Below are positions 1 through 8,621 of a DNA stretch of 49,850 bases, piece by piece. The notes below the pieces were generated by a model, which was not told the DNA's origin, did no database searches, and worked only from the letters and a program-made list of their open reading frames with translations. The translations under genes were made by a program, and so were the position numbers. This DNA comes from Phycisphaerae bacterium. Its GTDB lineage: Bacteria; Planctomycetota; Phycisphaerae; Sedimentisphaerales; Anaerobacaceae. Every line of letters starts with the position of its first letter. Positions within the stretch are counted from its first letter, which is position 1. The stretch spans positions 1-49,850 of the forward strand of contig JADHXR010000036.1 in assembly GCA_016782865.1 (NCBI GenBank). Direction: 5' to 3'.

Positions 1-2
1 TT

Positions 3-623
3 ACCGCCGAGACGAAGACCATCCGAGTCAAAATAGCGGCGGAGGATGATTTTAATCCTCACACTGACATTGATTTAGATTCGCTACGATTTGGTGCTTG
101 CGAAGAGGTGAACTTCGGCAGGGGCTGCAAAGTGATCAAAACGGAACGCTCGGGTGATGATTTGACTGTCACTTTTGACGGAACCGGCAATGGCATCACC
201 GAAAACAATTTCGCGGCCAAGCTGTTAGGAAGAAACAGCAATGGAAAACTGCTTTATGGTTATGCCCGCCTGCCGTGGCTGAACTATTTGGAGCCTGCCC
301 TGTCGGCCTGTATGCCAAAAATTGACAAAAAAGAAGATGGCTTCAATATAGCCGTTGAGGTCCAGAACTTTGGTCAGGTCTCGTCAGAACCTGCGGATAT
401 CAAAATCGTGTATAGCACAGATGATCAGGTTGTGGAGGTTGCCGCCGGCACGGTTCGGTCGCTCAAACCCTTTCAAAAGACGACTATCGAGCTTACATGC
501 GGCAAGATCTTCGAAGCAGCAGTTGCATACGCTCTCAAAGTTATTATCAATCCTAACGCTCGGCACCCAGTAACATTAGAGAGACAGATAACTCCGGTGC
601 CAAAGCTCATAAAAAAAGGTTGA
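3..623 (+). CDS. C-terminal part of a CARDB-like secreted protein (5' truncated by window edge)
   Basis: The frame is open from the first bases of the window to the TGA at 621-623, so only about 206 C-terminal residues are visible. A GTG at 108 could be mistaken for a start, but coding sequence continues upstream of it (TAETKTIRVKIAAEDD...), so the real start lies outside. The last 110 residues alternate hydrophobic and polar positions with a phrase like EVQNFGQVSSEPADIKIVY, which resembles a CARDB/Ig-like beta-sandwich found at the end of extracellular planctomycete proteins. No catalytic motif is visible. It is convergent with the sulfatase at 805-2238. The assignment to a fold is inference; the open frame and stop are seen directly. 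Confidence 0.7.
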   Translation, partial: TAETKTIRVKIAAEDDFNPHTDIDLDSLRFGACEEVNFGRGCKVIKTERSGDDLTVTFDGTGNGITENNFAAKLLGRNSNGKLLYGYARLPWLNYLEPALSACMPKIDKKEDGFNIAVEVQNFGQVSSEPADIKIVYSTDDQVVEVAAGTVRSLKPFQKTTIELTCGKIFEAAVAYALKVIINPNARHPVTLERQITPVPKLIKKG

Positions 624-804
624 GGACAAGCAATTGGCTGGAGAATCTTGACGGGAAAATCAAGAAACGCACCTCGGTCGTCGGCCTGTTCCCCAGCGTA
701 GAGTCGGTATTGCGATTGGTCTGAGAACATCACGTGGAAACTGGATCTGCCCATTCCAATCCAGCAAGGGCAAGGGACGCCGCACTCAGGTCCGCTGCCC
801 ACAG

Positions 805-2238
805 TCAATTCTTCTCGATACGCCTGGCGAGCTGATCGGCGCCCGGCGTGAGGTTGGCAAGGTGAAGTGCGACTTCCTTTTTGATATCTCTGATGACCTC
901 CGGATGGTCCTCGGCTATGTCGTATTTCTCCGAAGGATCATTACCCAGATGGTAGAGCAGCGGCGTGAGGTGGCTTTCTTCTTTGTCTTCGCCGTAGGCC
1001 GACCTGGTGAAGAAATGTGCCTTGTATTGTCCCTTGCGCACGGCGTATATCTTTGCGCCGCGATAGTAGAACATGGTATTGCGAGGGCCAGGTCCCGTCC
1101 CGAACAGAACGGGTGACAGGTCAAGGCCGTCGACGACCCTGTCAGCAGGCACCTTCGCCCCGGCTAACGTGAGAATCGTCGTGTAAACATCCATCGTGGC
1201 GCCCATATCGTTGACGACACCTGGCTTGATCGTAGCCGGCCACCACGTGATGCAGGGCTCGCGCATGCCGCCTTCGAAGGTGCAGCCCTTGCCTTCTCGC
1301 AGCAATCCTGCCGAGCCGCCCTGTTCGTTGAAGATCAGCCAGGGCCCGTTGTCGGAGGTGAAGACTACGAACGTGCTCTCGGCCAAGCCCTCGCTCCGAA
1401 GGGTATCGAGCACTCGTCCGACGCCGGAGTCTATCTCTTCGATGACGTCGCCGTACAGGCCCCGCAGGCTCTTGCCTCGGAAATTCTGCGAGACAAACAA
1501 CGGGACATGAGGAAGGCTGTTGGCCAGGTAGAGGAAGAAGGGCCTGTTCTTGTTCTTCTTGATGAACTTGACTGACTCGGCGGCGTAGCGTTTTGTTATG
1601 GTGTTCTGGTCGGCCGGTCGCTCGACGATTTTCTCATCCCGCATCAGGGGCACATTCCAGTATTCGATTTTCGGTTCGAGAAACGCCTGACGCCCTTCGC
1701 CTGCGACCCTGTCCATATCGTTGCTGTAGGGGATGCCGAAGTAGGAATCGAAGCCGTTGTTGGTCGGCAGATACGGCGGCAGATGCCCCAAATGCCATTT
1801 GCCGACACAGGCGGTGACATAACCCTGGGGCTTGAGAGCCTCGGCGATTGTGATTTCGCCTTCAGGCAGGCCCGACGCCGAATCGGGGAACAACACCCGC
1901 CGCTTATTGCTGCACATGCCGTTGCGAATCGGGAGCCTTCCCGTCAGCAGGGCCGCCCGGCTGGGGGTACACACCGAAGCGCCAACGTAGAAGTTCGTCC
2001 ATTTCTGACCCTCGGCGGCCATCCGGTCCAGGTTGGGCGTGCGAATCGTCGGATGGCCATAGCAGCCAAGGTCGCCGTAGCCAAGATCGTCACAAAATAT
2101 GATTACGAAGTTCGGCTTTCTTGACGACGGCTTGCTGTTGTTTAAGTCACCGGCACCGCCACAACCCGGCAGTGCGAGTGCCCCGGCGCCCAGACCCAAA
2201 ACCTTGATGAACTGGCGGCGATTCATTTTGACTCTCAT
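805..2238 (-). CDS. Tat-exported formylglycine-dependent sulfatase (arylsulfatase A-like)
   Basis: A 477-residue sulfatase predicted to hydrolyse sulfate esters, probably on a polysaccharide. The N-terminus has a twin-arginine motif (NRRQFIKVLG), a hydrophobic stretch and a lipobox-like LPGC at residue 26, so it is likely exported folded and possibly lipid-anchored. Metal-binding Asp50-Asp51 sit in the usual FCDDLG context, and the C-T-P-S-R signature at residues 90-94 marks Cys90 as the residue converted to formylglycine. A later VFTSDNGPW block is the conserved Asp-Asn metal site. Length is normal for the family. The ATG at 2238 follows AGGAGT at a good distance. Cysteine-type sulfatases need a formylglycine-generating enzyme, which is not in this window. 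The substrate cannot be deduced from the sequence. Confidence 0.93.
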   Translation of the reverse strand: MRVKMNRRQFIKVLGLGAGALALPGCGGAGDLNNSKPSSRKPNFVIIFCDDLGYGDLGCYGHPTIRTPNLDRMAAEGQKWTNFYVGASVCTPSRAALLTGRLPIRNGMCSNKRRVLFPDSASGLPEGEITIAEALKPQGYVTACVGKWHLGHLPPYLPTNNGFDSYFGIPYSNDMDRVAGEGRQAFLEPKIEYWNVPLMRDEKIVERPADQNTITKRYAAESVKFIKKNKNRPFFLYLANSLPHVPLFVSQNFRGKSLRGLYGDVIEEIDSGVGRVLDTLRSEGLAESTFVVFTSDNGPWLIFNEQGGSAGLLREGKGCTFEGGMREPCITWWPATIKPGVVNDMGATMDVYTTILTLAGAKVPADRVVDGLDLSPVLFGTGPGPRNTMFYYRGAKIYAVRKGQYKAHFFTRSAYGEDKEESHLTPLLYHLGNDPSEKYDIAEDHPEVIRDIKKEVALHLANLTPGADQLARRIEKN

Positions 2239-2357
2239 AGAAGAACTCCTAACATGCCCTTATTGCATACCCAAACTGGGTTTTGTGCTATAATATCTTC
2301 TCGGCGATAATCTTGCAAGCGTTCAGGCGAGCGCATCATTTGTATGGAGTTTTACTC

Positions 2358-5018
2358 ATGTACCATGCTAAGGTCGTACCTCTGGATGTCGCGCAGCCTG
2401 TCGATGAAAATGCGGTTGGGCCAAAAGCCATGAGCCTTGTCCGCATGAGCCGGGCCGGCCTTACGGTCCCTGCCGGCTTTTGCGTCACCGAGCCGGTCCT
2501 GTGTGAACACCTGGAGCAGAACGATCTTGTCGACCATCTCAAATCGGTTGTGGATGAACTTGCAGAAGCCATGCCGGATGCCAGAGGGGCTCTTCTTTCG
2601 AATTGGCGGCAGGTTATCACAGAGGCGCCTCTGGCAGAGCAGGCTCAACAGGAAATAGAAAATCATTACCGCAAACTCGGTGCCGAGCGCGTCGCGGTCC
2701 GCTCGTCGGGGACCGCCGAGGATTTGCCGGGTCATTCCTTCGCCGGTCAACATGACAGCTACCTGGGTATAGCCAGCCTCGAAGACTGCATGGAAGCCGT
2801 CAAGAAATGCTGGGCCTCACTTTGGACGCTGCGCGCTTACGAATACCGAGAAAGAAACGGCTTTGACCATCTCAAGATCGGCATGGCGGTAATCGTCCAG
2901 AGGCTCGTCACCTCAGATACCTCGGGCGTCATCTTCACCGCCGATCCTCTTACCGGTGCGGGCGGCAACATCGTCATCGAGGCGTGTTTTGGTTTGGGAC
3001 AAGCCTTGGTCTCGGGCAAAGTAACACCTGATCGATTCGTTGTTCGCAAGAACAAACTGAAGCTGTGGTCTCGCACGATATCAGAGAAGAAAACCGAGTG
3101 CGTTCTCGACGAACACGGATCGGTTGAAGAACGGGTCGCTCCAAAGAACAGATCGATTGCCCCGACTCTGGACAAGCGGCAAATGAGGCGATTGGCAAAG
3201 CTCGCGATAAGAATAGAGACGGAGTTCGGCTGTCCGCAAGACATCGAGTGGGCGATATGTGGTAAGAAGATTCATCTGCTGCAATCCAGGCCCATAACTG
3301 CTTTGCCGCCGGAGAAGTCTTGGGAGGATCGCCAGATCTGGTGCGGCAGTCCCGTCAGAGAGGTCATGCCCGACGTTGTCACACCTGTGACAGTTTCCAT
3401 GATTGAGGAAATGTTGGCCGGCTTCTTCGATCCGATCTTCCGCTTGCTTTGTCTCGACCGAGGCGACCATCCTGCGTTCGAGATAATCGCCGGGCGGGTC
3501 TACTTCAATGCGAACATCTGGGCCTCCGTCATAGGCTGCCTGCCCGGCACTGGCAATCTTGATGGCATGGCGCTTGCGGGTAGCCATAGAGGCCTCCAGG
3601 AGGTCACACGGAGGTTGCAAGTCGCAACCGAAGAGGACCTGCCTGACATGAAGCATAAGCGGTTTCAATTCTATCTCAAACTCCCATTAATCCTCGTCGG
3701 CTCGCTTCGCAACACGCCCGCCAGAGGCCGGCGCATTCTTGCGGAAATGGGCGCCGAGACCGACAGATGGTCCCGTCTGGATGTAACAAGTCTGTCCTGC
3801 GAGCAAATAACAGAATGCCTCGAGCAACTCATGACGCAGTTCAGTGAACTGCTGGGCCACGTGCTTTATCTCTTCGGGATGTTGTCGGCATATCCGGCTC
3901 TTCATTGGGTTTGCACGAAATGGCTCTCCGACGACCGCTCCTGCGCCCCCCAACTGCTGGCAGGCGTCGGTGACATGGTCGACGCGGTAGCAGGTTTGGA
4001 TCTCTGGCGGTTGGCTGCCGCAGCAGACAAGAGCAACGAGGTTAGAGTTCTCATACTGTCCGACGACGATTGGGATACGCTCGAAGGCAAGTTGTCGCAG
4101 TCTGATGCGGGCAGAGAGTTTCTCAGGAGCTGGCGCCAGTTCATGCACAATCACGGGCACCACTGTCGCGGCGAACTCGAATTGTACAACCGACGCTGGT
4201 TCGAAACGCCCGATTACATTCTGAAACTCGTTCGCGGCTACATGTCTCAGGTCGACAAGATCGATCCGGTTAGCAACCACGCCGAGTGTGCGGAGCAGCG
4301 ACGGCAACTGGAGCAGCGGTGTCGCCGGCAACTCAGCAATCCCATAAAGCGGCTTGTTTTCAATCGCCTTGTCGTTCATTCTCAACAGGGCTCCGTCTTT
4401 CGCGAGAACGTCAAGAGCGAAGTTGTCAAGCTGCTTACAGCGATGCGAAGACTGCTCCTTGAGCTTGGCAAGAAACTCGCCGACAAGGATGTGCTCTCCG
4501 CCCAAGACGACATCTTCTTCCTGCGACTCGACGAGATGTCGCCTGTCATGCAGGGCAACGCGAGCTTCGACGCCAATAAGGTCGTTGCCGCTCGTCGGGC
4601 CGAGTATGACAAGGACAGCTTGATCACCCCGCCCGACGTCATTTTCGGCAAGTTCGATCCCGCCACGTGCATCTCTCCCGAGCCGGACGAGCAAGCCGGA
4701 GTCTTGAATGGCCTGGCCGTCAGCCCCGGCGTCGTAACGGGCAAAGCTCGCGTTATCCTGCGGGCAGACGCCGACGAACATCTGCTTGCCGACGAAATCC
4801 TCGTTGCGCCGTTTACCGATCCCGGCTGGACTCCTTATTTTGTGCCGGCCTCTGCAATAGTCATGGATGAGGGTGGAATGATATCGCACGGCAGCATCAT
4901 CGCCCGCGAGTACGGCATCCCCGCCGTGGTCAACGTAGGAGGCGCCACCCGGATCATCAAAACGGGCCAGACTATACAGGTGGACGGCAATCGCGGCATT
5001 GTCACGATACTCCAATAG
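2358..5018 (+). CDS. PEP/pyruvate-utilising phosphotransferase, rifampin-phosphotransferase-like
   Basis: An 886-residue ATP-dependent phosphotransferase. The N-terminal third is a PPDK-type ATP-binding domain, with the RVAVRSSGTAEDLPG and SFAGQHDSYL blocks followed by VIFTADPLTG. The C-terminus is the swivelling phosphohistidine domain with DEGGMISHG...AREYGIPAV, where His844 would carry the phosphate. The large middle domain begins with a VREVMPDVVTPVT segment typical of Rph-like and related proteins rather than of PEP synthase, which has a TIM-barrel PEP-binding domain at the C-terminus. ATG 2358 is preferred over an earlier in-frame ATG at 2283 because GGAG at 2345-2348 is correctly spaced. 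It lies divergent from the sulfatase. The acceptor is unknown: rifamycin is one possibility, and many homologues have no known substrate. Confidence 0.85.
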   Translation: MYHAKVVPLDVAQPVDENAVGPKAMSLVRMSRAGLTVPAGFCVTEPVLCEHLEQNDLVDHLKSVVDELAEAMPDARGALLSNWRQVITEAPLAEQAQQEIENHYRKLGAERVAVRSSGTAEDLPGHSFAGQHDSYLGIASLEDCMEAVKKCWASLWTLRAYEYRERNGFDHLKIGMAVIVQRLVTSDTSGVIFTADPLTGAGGNIVIEACFGLGQALVSGKVTPDRFVVRKNKLKLWSRTISEKKTECVLDEHGSVEERVAPKNRSIAPTLDKRQMRRLAKLAIRIETEFGCPQDIEWAICGKKIHLLQSRPITALPPEKSWEDRQIWCGSPVREVMPDVVTPVTVSMIEEMLAGFFDPIFRLLCLDRGDHPAFEIIAGRVYFNANIWASVIGCLPGTGNLDGMALAGSHRGLQEVTRRLQVATEEDLPDMKHKRFQFYLKLPLILVGSLRNTPARGRRILAEMGAETDRWSRLDVTSLSCEQITECLEQLMTQFSELLGHVLYLFGMLSAYPALHWVCTKWLSDDRSCAPQLLAGVGDMVDAVAGLDLWRLAAAADKSNEVRVLILSDDDWDTLEGKLSQSDAGREFLRSWRQFMHNHGHHCRGELELYNRRWFETPDYILKLVRGYMSQVDKIDPVSNHAECAEQRRQLEQRCRRQLSNPIKRLVFNRLVVHSQQGSVFRENVKSEVVKLLTAMRRLLLELGKKLADKDVLSAQDDIFFLRLDEMSPVMQGNASFDANKVVAARRAEYDKDSLITPPDVIFGKFDPATCISPEPDEQAGVLNGLAVSPGVVTGKARVILRADADEHLLADEILVAPFTDPGWTPYFVPASAIVMDEGGMISHGSIIAREYGIPAVVNVGGATRIIKTGQTIQVDGNRGIVTILQ

Positions 5019-5046
5019 CCGGCACTGACCGATTGTGGGCCCGGCC

Positions 5047-5379
5047 CTACTTCAGCAACCACTGATGAACGAACGCCGCGGCGAGCCAGACCGCCGAGCC
5101 GGCGCATAGCACAATCCACAGCGGCAGGCGCTTGTGAAAACACACAAAAGCCACGAGGAAAAACAATATGCTGGGCACAATACCGAACACGGCGCCCTTG
5201 CTGTAATCGACCATCAGGTTCAAATTACCCGGATTGTCCAGGTACAGCCAGATGAGCACGATCAGCCCCGTCAGGGGCATCACGCCGATAAGACCGGCCA
5301 GCGTCGGCCGATTGCGACCGATCGCAGCGCATAAGCTTATAACGCACACACTAATCAACAATTTGACAGCGAATCGCAT
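5047..5379 (-). CDS. Small four-helix membrane protein, DUF3147/GlpM-like
   Basis: A protein of about 110 residues made almost entirely of four hydrophobic segments. The first is followed by a short basic loop (GRNRPTLAGL) and a second helix beginning IGVMPLTGL. This arrangement, with the phrase 'AGLIGVMPLTGLIVLIW', matches the DUF3147/GlpM type of small inner-membrane protein, whose function is not established. The first possible codon at 5385 is TTG without a good ribosome site; the ATG at 5379 is preferred. It is convergent with the Rph-like gene (28 bp gap) and lies downstream of the DUF4870 gene at 5408-5788 on the same strand, so the two may be cotranscribed. Confidence 0.7.
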   Translation of the reverse strand: MRFAVKLLISVCVISLCAAIGRNRPTLAGLIGVMPLTGLIVLIWLYLDNPGNLNLMVDYSKGAVFGIVPSILFFLVAFVCFHKRLPLWIVLCAGSAVWLAAAFVHQWLLK

Positions 5380-5407
5380 ATTCAACTCGGAATTTCATTC
5401 GGCCTGA

Positions 5408-5788
5408 TCACTTTATGAACCGGATGCTCAGTGGATATCGATAATGTTCGCCGTTGTTGGCCTTGATGGCGGCAATAATCAGAAAGATGAGGTTGACAAG
5501 GTAGACAGCACCAACAACAAACGGTATCAGGACCACTCCGATGCACGTTATGAAACACGCGGCGGTGCCTATCATCGCATACAGAGGCATGGATATTTGG
5601 AAGTTCAGCGCCTCCTTGCCGTGTTCATCTATGAACGGATGCTCGTCCTTCTTCATCTGCCAGACTATCAAGGGCGCAATTATCCCGGAAAGAACGACAG
5701 GTATTACGAATCCGGCGAGCCCCGCCAGGTGACAGAACATCGCCCACGTCCGAGCGTCGTTGTTTGGCTGTTCATTGGTTTCTACCAC
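5408..5788 (-). CDS. DUF4870 family membrane protein
   Basis: A 126-residue protein with a short polar N-terminus (containing ARTWAMFCHLAGLAG), then hydrophobic helices and the block QMKKDEHPFIDEHGKEALNF between helices. This charged loop with the invariant-looking 'EHGKEALNFQ' is the hallmark of DUF4870 proteins. They are widespread small membrane proteins of unknown function. Translation starts at a GTG: AAGGAG lies seven bases upstream and no ATG fits as well. It is followed after 28 bp by the DUF3147-like gene on the same strand. Confidence 0.88.
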   Translation of the reverse strand: MVETNEQPNNDARTWAMFCHLAGLAGFVIPVVLSGIIAPLIVWQMKKDEHPFIDEHGKEALNFQISMPLYAMIGTAACFITCIGVVLIPFVVGAVYLVNLIFLIIAAIKANNGEHYRYPLSIRFIK

Positions 5789-5892
5789 AATCCAACTCCT
5801 TAAAACTTGTCATCTCCGGATCGATAAGGGCGGTTCCTATTTTAGACAAAGTCGCGTCAAAAGCCAAATCACAGATCAATAATTATGCGTTT

Positions 5893-7848
5893 TCATTCTT
5901 GCATTTTGGTTTTTCTTCGGCCGGCGTCCCTTACGTCGATCGGTTTTATGCCGAGCTTGAAGACAGGTGAATCGCCGGCAAAGGTCACCACGCCTCTGTC
6001 AAACTCTACCAGGAGCGGATCGGCCAACACGTTCTCGTCGTCGCCCTCAAAAGCAACGACACCCGTCTGGCTGTAGTTCTTGAGCTTCTTGAACTGAACC
6101 TTGCCTTTTGCGCCAAACAGCACATTGTTTCTAAGTGTCGTAATCGCATCCGGATTCTCGAACAGGATCTTGCCCCTGGCGTAGATGACATTGTCCTCAA
6201 AGACGTAGTTCGACGATTTTGGAAACGTAATCCTGGCGTCACTATTACAGACAAAAACGTTGCCTCGCATCGTATTGTTCTTGGCCATGTGGTTGTGAGA
6301 AGGCCGGGCGATGCCGACCGAAAGATTTCCCTCGACCAGGCAGTTTTCAGATCTCTCATCAAGGTAGTAAGCCGAGGCGCCATAGCCGCCGCTGTCGATA
6401 ATGTCGCGGATGTAATTGCCTTTAAGCACAAGCTCCTTGCCGGCGAAACAGTAAATGCCGCCGCCGTCGTGCAGCTCTTTCATTGCGCGGTAAATCAGAT
6501 TGCCCACGATCCAGTTTCTTTCGCCGCCGCAGTTGATGGCGGTATAGGGACAATCGTGAATCTCGTTGTGGCTTATCAGACAATCCTTGCCGCCTCCCTG
6601 CAGAGCGATGGCGCTGGGATATGTAAGCCCCACGTGGCTGATGCGGTTGTCGGCGACGACACATCCGGTTCCGCGGCATGTGACACCGCAGGCGCCCGTG
6701 TAATGGACGTAACATCTTTCGACGCGCAGGCCGTTGCCGGAAGCTTTGATTCCCTGGCCGCCGACGTTGGAGATGTCCAGGCCCGTCAGCCGGCAGTTCT
6801 CGGCATTTGTTATGGAAACCGCTCCGTCGAATTTACCCGCGCCGAAGCCGCCCGCCATCAGAGGCGTGGTTGTGACCGAAAGCTTCAGGCCGCGGACCGT
6901 TATGTCCCTGGCTGGGCTTTCTTTAGTCCCTTCGATGCGAATGATCGATTCGATGGTCGGGGCGAAGACCTCCGCCTCGCTCATGTCCTCTCCAGGCAAC
7001 GGCCAGTAGACAAGCTTGCCCGCCGTGCGGTCGAGATAGAACTGTCCCGGCTGTGTCATCCCCTCACGGACGTTCCAGAGAACGTACCTGTCGACTCCGA
7101 ATGCCCCGGGCGGATGACTCGACGGACTGGAAAAAGTGAGCGTTCGGGACTCGGCATCCATAGCGGCCAGGCCGACGAGCGACTCGTCCCACATGTGATA
7201 GACGGCGACCTCCGCATTGTTGACATCCAGCCAGGGGCCGAGATCCTCCTGGCGGTATTTCAACGTGCTGAGTTCCTCTTTCGTCGGCTTGCGTTTCCAT
7301 CCGCCGCCTGTCGTGCTCATCCAGGGCACCTTGAAGGTGCTGAGATGTTTGAAAAAGCCCTCCCGTGGCAGCCGGGCACGCTCGCAGAAGCACCCATCGA
7401 CGACCAAGGCCCGGAAGTCCCATTCTTTCTCTCTGACCCCTGGCAGTGCGACCGAATAGAACTTTTCGCCGTCCTTCGTCCAGCCGGTAATTTTCTTTCC
7501 GCCGTAGAGACGAACATCGGAACCCGGCACTGCCTCAATAGTCAGTCCGGCATCGGCGGCGGTAAGTAACAGCGGCTCGCCGATCAGGTACTGCCCCGCC
7601 TGAACGACGACCTTTCGCGATTCGCCGGAGCCCTGCCCGCGAGCCGCCCGGCATGCCGCGTCAAGTGTTGCCAGCGGCCCATCCGTCCGCTCTGCGTTGG
7701 GCTTGGCCAACAGACCCGACCAGGAATCGGTGCCGTTGACGGCGACATAGACTGTGCCGGCTTTGGCGTTCGCCCCCTGAGCGAACAAACAACTAAACAT
7801 CAGTGTAAGCGTAAGAACATAACTTCTCGATGACTCGGTCTTCTGCAT
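5893..7848 (-). CDS. Secreted right-handed parallel beta-helix protein
   Basis: A 651-residue exported protein. An N-terminal signal peptide ends near AQGANAKA. It is followed by the phrase TVYVAVNGTDSWSG...DGPLATLDAACRAAR, which begins many secreted beta-helix proteins of polysaccharide degraders. Residues from about 300 to 560 form repeated short strands with Asn-rich turns (for example ERCYVHYTGACG, NEIHDCPYTAINCGGERN, NYIRDIIDSGGYG), as in PbH1 repeats of the beta-helix family that includes pectate-lyase-like lyases and epimerases. An intermediate region (about 100-290) resembles the GH-like insert common in these proteins. AGGAG lies six bases before the ATG. No catalytic residues can be named, so lyase, hydrolase or binding function stays open. 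Confidence 0.85.
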   Translation of the reverse strand: MQKTESSRSYVLTLTLMFSCLFAQGANAKAGTVYVAVNGTDSWSGLLAKPNAERTDGPLATLDAACRAARGQGSGESRKVVVQAGQYLIGEPLLLTAADAGLTIEAVPGSDVRLYGGKKITGWTKDGEKFYSVALPGVREKEWDFRALVVDGCFCERARLPREGFFKHLSTFKVPWMSTTGGGWKRKPTKEELSTLKYRQEDLGPWLDVNNAEVAVYHMWDESLVGLAAMDAESRTLTFSSPSSHPPGAFGVDRYVLWNVREGMTQPGQFYLDRTAGKLVYWPLPGEDMSEAEVFAPTIESIIRIEGTKESPARDITVRGLKLSVTTTPLMAGGFGAGKFDGAVSITNAENCRLTGLDISNVGGQGIKASGNGLRVERCYVHYTGACGVTCRGTGCVVADNRISHVGLTYPSAIALQGGGKDCLISHNEIHDCPYTAINCGGERNWIVGNLIYRAMKELHDGGGIYCFAGKELVLKGNYIRDIIDSGGYGASAYYLDERSENCLVEGNLSVGIARPSHNHMAKNNTMRGNVFVCNSDARITFPKSSNYVFEDNVIYARGKILFENPDAITTLRNNVLFGAKGKVQFKKLKNYSQTGVVAFEGDDENVLADPLLVEFDRGVVTFAGDSPVFKLGIKPIDVRDAGRRKTKMQE

Positions 7849-8231
7849 TTGTTGCTCCTGCGCAAACTCGTCAGAAATCGCTCTTTAGGCTCTGTCTGGT
7901 ACGGTTAAGGGCCAACGCTGTTTCTAACATGAACCGCTCGAACCAGGCAAGGACAAAAGCTCGACCGGCAACAACTTCACGGCATGCTCTATCCCCTGCT
8001 ACCCCGCTGGGGGTAGGCGAGACGCTCAAATTTGGCTTTGTTTTGCATAACGGGCTTGACGCCACAAAGCCACGAAGGCATGAAGAAGCACGAAGAAAAA
8101 CCAAGCAACCGGAAGGCTCGGCGTGATCCGCAGCACATGTGTTGCACTTCGCGTGTTAATCGGCAGCTACTCTGTGAGATTGTGTGGGTTGGATTAGGCA
8201 GCGAAGAAAGAGCTGCCAATGATACCATCAG
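7849..8231. repeat. Intergenic region of interspersed-repeat remnants
   Basis: A gene-free stretch between the beta-helix gene and the small ORF at 8232-8372. Read on the minus strand it contains ATGCAAAACAAAGCCAAATT and a block with CACGAAGGCATGAAG / CACGAAGAAAAACC, low-complexity strings of the kind scattered between genes in planctomycete genomes (general knowledge). At 7888-7898 it carries GGCTCTGTCTG, identical to the outer part of the terminal repeats of the MITE-like element at 19089-19275, so it may hold one end of a related element. No matching opposite end was found. Short frames here lack coding character. Confidence 0.45.
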
Positions 8232-8372
8232 TCACTTGCTCTCACGTGGGCGGTGCAGCATATTTTTGCGGAGCCTTTTATGACGTCGCATCCGGTTTAT
8301 GAGTCCGCGTGACGCCGCGGTTACTTGGCCTGCCAGAAAAAGTACTGCAAGTAGGACTAATATTCCTTCCAT
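8232..8372 (-). CDS. Candidate 46-residue single-pass membrane protein
   Basis: A short frame with ATG at 8372 and TGA at 8232-8234. GGAAGGAAG lies about seven bases upstream of the ATG, a good ribosome-binding site. The peptide begins MEGILVLLAVLFLAGQV, a plausible transmembrane helix, followed by a strongly basic tail (RMRRHKRLRKN). It would sit in the membrane with positive charge inside. I do not recognise a family. The hydrophobic-then-basic layout and ribosome site support it; absence of any neighbour logic and the repeat-rich surroundings count against it. The bases from 8373 to 8621 show no other gene. Confidence 0.35.
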   Translation of the reverse strand: MEGILVLLAVLFLAGQVTAASRGLINRMRRHKRLRKNMLHRPRESK

Positions 8373-8621
8373 CAAACGTCTTCCTTCCCTGGCAAACGCC
8401 TTCCTTCCTTGGCCGAATTATTGTGTTCGCGCCTACACACATGGTTGGTTGTCTGATAGTCCAGTGCCAGCACCCATGCAAGACGTAACGTTCTTTTTCC
8501 TTCTGAGAATTCGACCCTGACCCTGATACTGCTTATAGGGGAGGATGATTTTCTTGTTGGCCGCAAGGTCGATGACCGCCCGGCTACAGCCTGAGTTCCT
8601 CTGGCCGCTTTTTCGTATCGC

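Noticed and set aside
473..808. A 111-residue minus-strand frame just after the sulfatase
   Set aside because: Half of it is antisense to the partial gene at 3-623, and there is no protein-like composition in the rest.
3687..5015. A 442-residue minus-strand frame
   Set aside because: It lies wholly within the Rph-like gene, whose plus-strand protein has clear family motifs. The minus translation has no recognisable motif.
6289..7569. A 426-residue plus-strand frame
   Set aside because: Antisense to the beta-helix gene, with no ribosome site; a shadow of GC-rich codon use.
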